Part shown: one piece after another, positions 29,064-64,000 of the stretch | Layout of the letters: every line of letters starts with the position of its first letter | Numbering within the stretch: position 1 is the stretch's first letter | Source of the DNA: Piezodorus guildinii | Lineage: Eukaryota > Arthropoda > Insecta > Hemiptera > Pentatomidae | Reading direction: 5' to 3' | Assembly: GCA_023052935.1 (NCBI GenBank) | Contig: CM041292.1 | Coordinates: 171,492,900 to 171,556,899 of the forward strand | Length of the DNA stretch: 64,000 nt | Notes under the pieces: model-generated | Told to the model about the DNA's origin: nothing | The model's database searches: none | Seen by the model: the letters and a program-made list of their open reading frames with translations, nothing else | Position numbers and translations under genes: made by a program

Positions 29064-29450
29064 GCTGAAAGAAGATTGTTGGCTCTGAAGATGGACTTTT
29101 GGAGAAGAGCCTGCGGCATATCCAGGCTGCAAAGAATCCCTAATGCGGAAATAAGAAAAAAAGTAGGGGCTGAGCTGAATATCTTAAATGAAATATCAAA
29201 GAAGAGACTCATGTGGTATGGCCATGTCATGAGGATGGAAGGGACGCGGTGGCCACATAAAATGATAAAGTACTCCCCGCAGAAGAGGCGAAGACGAGGA
29301 AGACCCCGCAAAACGTGGATAGAGAGTGTGAGGGAGGACATGGCGGCCAGAGGCTTGACGGAGGAGGACTGCAGGGACAGGGAGCACTGGCGTTCTGAAA
29401 AACTTAGTTTCGGGATGTGACGCAAGTTGCAGAACCCGAAGAAAAAAAAT
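29064..29450 (+). mobile_element. 5'-truncated LINE tail with target duplication
   Basis: Open frame to 29420 with ALKMDFWRRACGISRLQRI, LMWYGHVMRMEG and an arginine-rich KRRRRGRPRKTWIESVRED block, all typical of the extreme C-terminus of insect LINE ORF2 after the RT. A short 3' UTR and an A/TA-rich tail follow. TATATTTTATTATT occurs before (about 29050-29063) and after (about 29457-29470), a plausible target duplication. It is a different family from the 47.9-kb element and is not a host gene. Confidence 0.75.
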
Positions 29451-29471
29451 ATATATATATTTTATTATTAT

Positions 29472-30360
29472 ATTATCTACGCTAAACATAGCCATCTACA
29501 TGTTCTTATAATTTTTTTTTAACATTTTAACTATTTCTCTTCTGAAAATTATTCGAAGCCCTTGTTAGATCCTTGCATTTTTATTTTAGGGCCTTATTTA
29601 AAATAAAAAATCTTTCCAAGGTTGAGTATATGTAACATTAGGAAGAAGAATTGTGGCATTAAATAAATAAAAAACTAACAACATTATTTGGCCTGGTTCC
29701 CACATGACGGCTATTAATCAAACATATACAACCCCAAAACCCAATTGACTGCAATGCATATTCGAATGAGTATTGTACTTTAGTAGGCTAAATAGTTCCA
29801 TGGGAATGTACCTAATGAAAATCTGAAGGATTTTTTTTTGGATTTACTTTTGCAAAAGAAGCATAAAATAAAATATAAAGTGGAACGATATTTCTACCAA
29901 TATTATATGTGAGCAAGTTTGTTCAATTCTTCAAAGGTTTAGGTGTCTCTTCAGAAATATAAAATTTGCTCTTCATAAAATATATATACTTTATTATCAT
30001 GGTTTGTTAAGTAAGTATAAATCGTGATCAAACAATTAATTTTTCATTTATAGCGAAGACTCACATTAGACTTAGTGAACCTACTTGTTAAAAATAAAAA
30101 GTTAATAATTTATGAACAATTTATTTTCCATGCAATTTTTACTTTATTTCATTGTACGTTCCATCGTCTAAGATTTAAATAAAACAAGCTTTCCAATTTT
30201 CAGATTCGATACATGTTTTAAAAATAATAAGAGTACATTTTCAGGAGAGCGAAAACTTATGGGTGTCCTGGAATATATAGTTTAACGTTTCACTAAAAAA
30301 ATTGTGTATTGTATTTTGAGAAATTATGAAACCACTGCAATATCTGAATATCTTATTTAT
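29472..30360. other. Intergenic, nothing recognised
   Basis: AT-rich sequence between WDR82 and the ubiquitin ligase. It is probably part of the shared upstream region, but no element is identifiable. Confidence 0.4.
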
Positions 30361-30397
30361 GTAGCTTGAAGATGGATTGACGTCCGAAACGTTAGAT
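30361..30397 (+). other. Hammerhead-like motif (Penelope-type repeat relic)
   Basis: CTTGAAGATGG, then TTGACG, then TCCGAAACGTT: the same arrangement as in the 19.7-kb hairpin (C-TGA-x-GA, short stem, GAAAC). The stem here is only 3 to 4 pairs. No flanking inverted repeat was seen. It sits about 600 bases upstream of the ligase start codon. Confidence 0.35.
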
Positions 30398-30985
30398 AAA
30401 GGATTTTGAAAGGAGTTAAATTTATCTTTATTTCTCTCTTAATCCTTTCTCTCTTTCACGCAGCAGTAGAATTCATCTAGATTTTAATATGTTTTAACTT
30501 AGATTGTAATGTGAATATAATCAATAAGGTTTTTTTTTGTGGGTTATTGTTGTAGAATCTATTTGTTACTCCTTGTCCCTCTTTAAATGACGTAATTCGT
30601 GCAGGAATTACAAATGGCGGATGGAACTGTCGGGACTGATAACACCTTCATAGTTGTTTTCGTAAATATCTAGTTAATGCTGATATGATTTTTGGAGATA
30701 ATCCTCCGTAGAACTTCTTGTAAATAAAGGTGTTTATTTCTTAGTTGTCACTGACCAGGGAAATCGCGTCCACTTGATTCTAACGTAATATTGCAAAATA
30801 CTTAGTGATTGAATAATGTGATAAAAAATGTCATGTTTTAATTTAAATAATATTAATTTGTATAGGTATAGTCGTTCTTTAATAGGATATTAGATGCTGC
30901 AATGTGTTTATTGGTGATCATGAACAATTATTTAGAATCTTTTGGTTTTCACATACATATCAGTGGTTTGCTTTAAGGTGTAAGA
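30398..30985 (+). other. Presumed promoter and 5' UTR of the Su(dx)-type ligase
   Basis: No unambiguous core promoter. Around 30570-30660 the base composition is more mixed than the surroundings (TCCCTCTTTAAATGACG, AATGGCGGATGGAACTGTCG), a possible transcription start region. A non-coding first exon is possible. Confidence 0.3.
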
Positions 30986-59380
<28,395 letters not shown>

Positions 59381-60313
59381 TTTGTTTTAAATAAACTTCA
59401 ATATGTTAATTTTATATTCCTGTAAATAACAATTTATTTTAACTTTTTTTTTTTGTTTATCTTTAGCACAAGCACATTAAGCATGCATAAAAAAGTTCCT
59501 TTTGTACAGAATATGTAATATTTTATTTTATTAAATGAAATTAATAACCAGCAAAGAAAAAATATTACTTGCATTGTTTATAGAAAGTCATATAGTTTGA
59601 AATATATATATCTGTATTTCATATTATAAATATGTATGTATGTGTGAGTGGGTGTCTGTGGTTAAAAAATTATATGTTATTAATATATTGTAAATTATTG
59701 ATGTGTAGCATAGAGTGTAAATATTATTTGTATATAGACACACACATATTTAGATAAAATGATTGGTTATAAGTGTGTTTTAACACTGTAAATTAAACAC
59801 AACTTTTTGTTAATATTGTACATTATATTGTAAATTAATTAATAAAATCCATCCAAAGATTGAATTGATTTATTCTATCTTGTGTTATGTTTAAGTTTTC
59901 ACCAATTTCATTTCATTTGTTTTATGTTTACTGAATTTTCACTGTTTTACCAAACTCTTCTGAATATATTACTGTCTCATAAACCGATTTAATAAAGTAT
60001 AGTAAATAATGAAAGGTGTCTGAATATAATCTTATGGAAATTGTAATTTGCTATTTGTTTATTTTGTTAGACATGGGTTGGGTACATACTTACACTAGGA
60101 CAGAAGGAACATATAGTTTTTAGAAAGATAATTAAAAATGAAAAAAGAAAACCATTCTGGGGCACTAAAAAAACATAGACAAATGCAATTAAAATATAAG
60201 ATAGGTCAGGCCATGAGACCAAGGAAAGTAAACCTTTATTTACAAGGTAGTGAAAAAGATCTATTACAATAACAATCTAGAAGGATGAATGTTGTGAAGA
60301 AAATATGACAAAT
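59381..60313 (+). other. Su(dx) 3' UTR and downstream spacer
   Basis: AT-rich 3' UTR. AATAAA motifs at 59388 (just after the stop) and about 59840 are candidate poly(A) signals; the second is followed by a plausible end. CA/TG-rich patches near 59640 and 59740. No further gene. Confidence 0.5.
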
Positions 60314-60331
60314 TAATAAAATTGAATTAAT

Positions 60332-62413
60332 AATATTAATTAAGCTGAAAGAGCCAAAAGTCTGTGCTGCATATCAGAACAGCTTTAAAGAGAATTTTGT
60401 AAAAGGACGCGTTTATCTGCTGAAAGCATTGAAGAACAACGGAAAAATGCTCTGAGGCTCTGAATACATCGGCCGAGAAAACCTTAGGTTATAAAGAGAG
60501 GCCTACTCGATCACCATGGTTTGATACAGAATTTCTTCATACGACAGTATGTAAGAATGAAGCCTACATGAAAATATTGCAGCGCCACACAAGAAGGTCA
60601 GCTCCTCAGATATGATTGGTGAGAGGAAAAAACGAATTCATAGAAAAAATAAGAGAGCCTGTAAAAATAAAAAGTTTGAAGAGATTAAAAATTTTAAAAA
60701 AGCTAACGAGTCCAGACTATTCTTCCAGAGAGTTAATGATGGAAGAAAAACATTCTCACCAAAAGTCATCTTTTTTGAAGATTGAACACTTCTTGTTCAT
60801 AAGGACCAAGTTCTGCATAGGTGGGTGAAACACTTCAGGCAGCTGCTTACTAAGGAACAAGATCAACATCCAGACACGTCCGTCATATCGCACTGAAGAG
60901 TTGACTTAGAACCACCTGACCGAGATGAAGTTGAAGACACCAGCTCAAAAATAACAAGGCTTCTGGCATCGATGGCATCCAGGTAGAGCTACTGAAGCAT
61001 GGAGGTGAAGAGTTGAAAAAGGCACTGTTTGAGCTCATATTGGATATCTGGATGGAAGAAAGGATGCCGCAGGAATGGGGCCATGGTGTAATATGTCTCC
61101 TGCACAAGAAGGGGGACCGAAATCAATGCGCTAACTATCGGGGAATTGTGTTACTCTCTTGTGCTTATTAAGTGCTGTCTAATGTCCTGTTAGAGAAACT
61201 AGTCCCATTCGCCGAGAGAGGACTTGGAAATTACCAATCCGGTTTTAGAAGAGGCTGCTCAACCACCAACCAGATCTTACGGATGATCCTGGAAAAGGGT
61301 ATGGAATACAAGCTGACCACTCACCATCTCTTCGTCAACTTCAAGTCGGCATATGATAGTAATCGTCAAGAAGAACTATACAAGGCCCTAGAAGAGTTAA
61401 AGTCCCAGGAAAACTTATAAGACTTGTAAAGATGACTATGGAAAACTCAAAATGCGTTGTCCGTGTGGGGTCAAATCTTTATGAGGCATTTAGAACCAGT
61501 AGTGGAGTAAGGCAAGGAGACACCCTTGCTTGTCTTTTATTCAATTTGGCATTAGAAGTAGTTGTGCGAAAATAAAAAATTCAGACAACGGGTACCATCT
61601 TTAACAGGACTGTACATCTATTGGGTTATGCCAATGACATTGACATCGTGGCGACTTCAGAAAAGGCATTCATTGCTTTTGAAACAGGTCTCATGGTTAA
61701 TGAGCATAAAACAAAATATATGCGAGTAGGGGTTGGTGGTGGAGACAACATTGCAATCCTGAACATTGGCCCCTATAAGTTCCACAGAGTGGAGACTTTT
61801 GTACCTAGGGTCCGAAATTAATTCCAGGAACGATGTATCCCAGGATACCAGCAGACGAATCAATGGTGCGAATAGATGCTTCCACAGCCTATCCTAGCAT
61901 TTTAGGAGCGAAAATCTTTCCTCCAGTACAAAAATTAATCTTTACAAGACCCTGGTACGTCCTGTGCTCACCTATGGATCAGAGGCATGGGTAACCACTA
62001 AGGCTGACGAGAACAGGCTATTCATTTCTGAAAGATAGGTGCTCAGGAGAATATTCGGAGCAGTAAGAGAAGGAGAAGCCTGGAGGAAAAGAAAAAACAA
62101 TGAGCTCTACAACATCTTTAAGGGTGCCGCGCCGTTATAAAAGCTAGGACGATTCTGATGGGCCGGCCATGTGGCTCAAATGACTGACTCTGAGATCCCA
62201 AAGAAGATAATGACAGAAGACATGCGAAGACGTGCACCGAGCAAGGAGTCTAGGGCGACCCAAAACATGATGGATGGATGGTGTAGGGGCGTATGCAAGG
62301 AGCCTGCTCAACATCAGGAACTGGATTGCTGCAGCACAAGACAGAGCCGTCTGGTAGAGGCTGCTCGGGGAGGCCTAGACTCGATAACGGGTTATTGAGA
62401 ATATGTATGTATG
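60332..62413 (+). mobile_element. Decayed LINE with perfect 18-bp target duplication
   Basis: Non-LTR element broken by many stops and frame changes. Recognisable RT pieces: a KASGIDGIQVELLKHGG-like segment (about 60950-61010), CANYRGIVLLS (about 61127), LGNYQSGFRRGCSTTNQILR (frame 61172-61420), FVNFKSAYDS, and LLGYANDIDIVA (frame 61621-61821), where the usual YADD is YAND. The C-terminal arginine-rich region is also degraded. TAATAAAATTGAATTAAT lies on both sides (60314-60331, 62414-62431), giving exact ends. The 3' end is a short TATG repeat, not poly-A. Confidence 0.88.
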
Positions 62414-62487
62414 TAATAAAATTGAATTAATTCAAAAGCTAAAATTTGAGTAATAATAATAATTGTTTTCTTTTACTCAAAATATGG

Positions 62488-62600
62488 GAGCACTTATGGT
62501 GTAGTGCTCATAACTTCCTTCTATGGCCATGTTCATGGGTTAAAATCCAGAGATAGCTCTAGGATATTTTAAAGGGTGTAAAAAAATACTTGGTTATGGC
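62488..62600 (+). repeat. SINE-B relic
   Basis: GCACTTATGGTGTAGTGCTC ... GGGTTAAAATCC ... GCTCTAGGATATTTTAAAGGG ... AAATACTTGGTTATGGC aligns with the first 110 bases of SINE-B with many changes. The body and tail are missing. Confidence 0.55.
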
Positions 62601-64000
62601 AGATGTTGGAAAAGGGAAGATTGGAATGATAAAGAAGGTTGATGTATGTAAGTAGGGAGGATATTAAAGGAGTGATCAGAAGCTTTGGTTCTGTGGAAAG
62701 AAATGTATAGGTCAGAATGGTGCAAGCTTGTATTTAGGAAAGTGGACTGAAGATTTAAACTGGAGGAGGGTCCTGGTTGATGGCTTGGTAATAAAGGTAT
62801 AACCCAAGGGCTATTGTCTCTGTGTTGGAGGAGAGCCACTTCAATTCACAGTACTGGGGTCATAGAAGGCCATCTCAAGGTACTTGAGGAAAACCTCACA
62901 GAACAGTTCATGATACATCTCAGCCTGTCCTCTTGTACAGATGTGAGGATACTGTATTCCACACAGCAATAGTCTTAAGTGGAGGAAAAATACATGAGAA
63001 TACAATGTGCTTGCTTACATGTCTTAATAATTTCATGATTGATGATATAAAATTTTCATTAAATAGGAATTAAAGCATTCTGATTTTAAGGAAAACCTTG
63101 TAAAATCATGATGAAAGGCGAAAAAACAAACAATATTTTACTTCATAAATATATTTATAAATACATAGTAATATCACAGAATCATTTTATATACTAACAA
63201 TTATCTTTCTGTCTAAATAATATGGAAACAAAAAGAAAGAAAAAAAGGATTATCTACAATTATTACTACAATATTAAATAATTACATATATTTATAAACA
63301 TTTACTGAAATATTCATCACTCAGTAATAGGTTGGCAAATATATCCTTTTGATACATTTTGTAAAAGAATTATAAAAAGTTATTTACATATAAAATTTAA
63401 TATAATTCATCACATCATAATTATGATTAGTAAGACTTGATCTTTTGATTTTCTCCTATTTCAAAATCTCACATTCAAATAAAATCTTTGACTTACTGGT
63501 GAAAAGTCATCTAGTACATTTTGTTTACACCTTATCTTGGAAATCCATCCCATCCATTGATTCTGTAGTTTATTTTACTTTTGGTTTATTATTTTACACT
63601 TTTATGCATTTTTAAAACACCACTAAACATTTTTTGATTTCACTTTTAAAATTTATTTGAATGAAATATCACCAGGGAATTTCAATGTGATAGTGAAATT
63701 TCACCATATTTGTGCCTCCGGGTTCAACGTGAAAAGTATTCACAATACACATCATTTACAAAAGAGATTCAAATATTTTTATTTAGATAAAATAAAAAAA
63801 CCTTAAGCAGGATATGGACATGCAGACAAAAGAAAAGAAGTTGGAAATTTCAAAGAAAAATAGGAAAAAAAAGAGAAATATTTGCCAACAGAATACAATG
63901 TTACATAATACATGTGTTTTTATTTGATGAAAGAAAGAATTTTCGAGAGTGATAGTTACCACATTATTAAATTATCAATCCTTACTTTAATTTAAAAAAA
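62601..64000. other. Downstream region, nothing assigned
   Basis: 62600-62960 is more GC-balanced (GGAGGAGGGTCCTGGTTGAT, CTCAGCCTGTCCTCTTGTAC) and may be an old repeat or an exon of an unseen gene, but no frame gives a recognisable protein. 62960-64000 is AT-rich with A runs. Confidence 0.4.

Noticed and set aside
29028..29420. 130-codon frame that looks like a small host gene
   Set aside because: Its content is the C-terminus of a LINE ORF and it lies between target-site repeats.

Overview
This is a eukaryotic, AT-rich window, almost certainly from an insect. The evidence is spliced genes with clean GT-AG introns, insect-like orthologues, tRNA-derived SINEs and insect-type LINE, copia, BEL, mariner and piggyBac relics. 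The species cannot be named from sequence alone. No bacterial-type operon, CRISPR array, rRNA or functional tRNA gene is visible.

Three host genes form the skeleton. (1) Mitochondrial aspartyl-tRNA synthetase (DARS2 type), + strand, eleven visible coding exons between 4024 and 23134. The first exon, with the start codon and mitochondrial presequence, was not found, and exon 10 carries an apparent one-base loss. (2) WDR82, - strand, 26631-27576, a single uninterrupted block of WD40 repeats with two apparent one-base losses. (3) A NEDD4-family HECT ubiquitin ligase of the Su(dx)/WWP1/ITCH type, + strand, fourteen coding exons from 30986 to 59380. It encodes an intact 811-residue protein with one C2, four WW and one HECT domain. 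DARS2 and WDR82 are convergent; WDR82 and the ligase are divergent, with about 3.4 kb between their start codons.

Most other recognisable sequence is mobile DNA in introns. DARS2 introns hold a 3' LINE fragment, a CpG-rich inverted-repeat element, tRNA-SINEs, a LINE nested in a SINE, a copia element with both LTRs and a 5-bp target duplication, a hairpin element with hammerhead-like cores, and a piggyBac-like element with TTAA ends. Ligase introns hold a tandem duplication split by a SINE, an internally deleted BEL element, a mariner fragment, a nearly intact RTE-like LINE with a 12-bp target duplication, and a Jockey-like LINE with two overlapping ORFs. Downstream of the ligase is a decayed LINE flanked by a perfect 18-bp duplication.

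Two SINE families recur. SINE-A has a tRNA-like head and, in its best copies, an oligo-T tail. SINE-B has a tRNA-like head and a TAAATAAATAAA tail. Single-base frame breaks recur in short homopolymers in DARS2, WDR82, copia and the LINEs, so assembly consensus error has to be weighed against real inactivation. Functions are inferred from family resemblance recognised by eye; no search was run.
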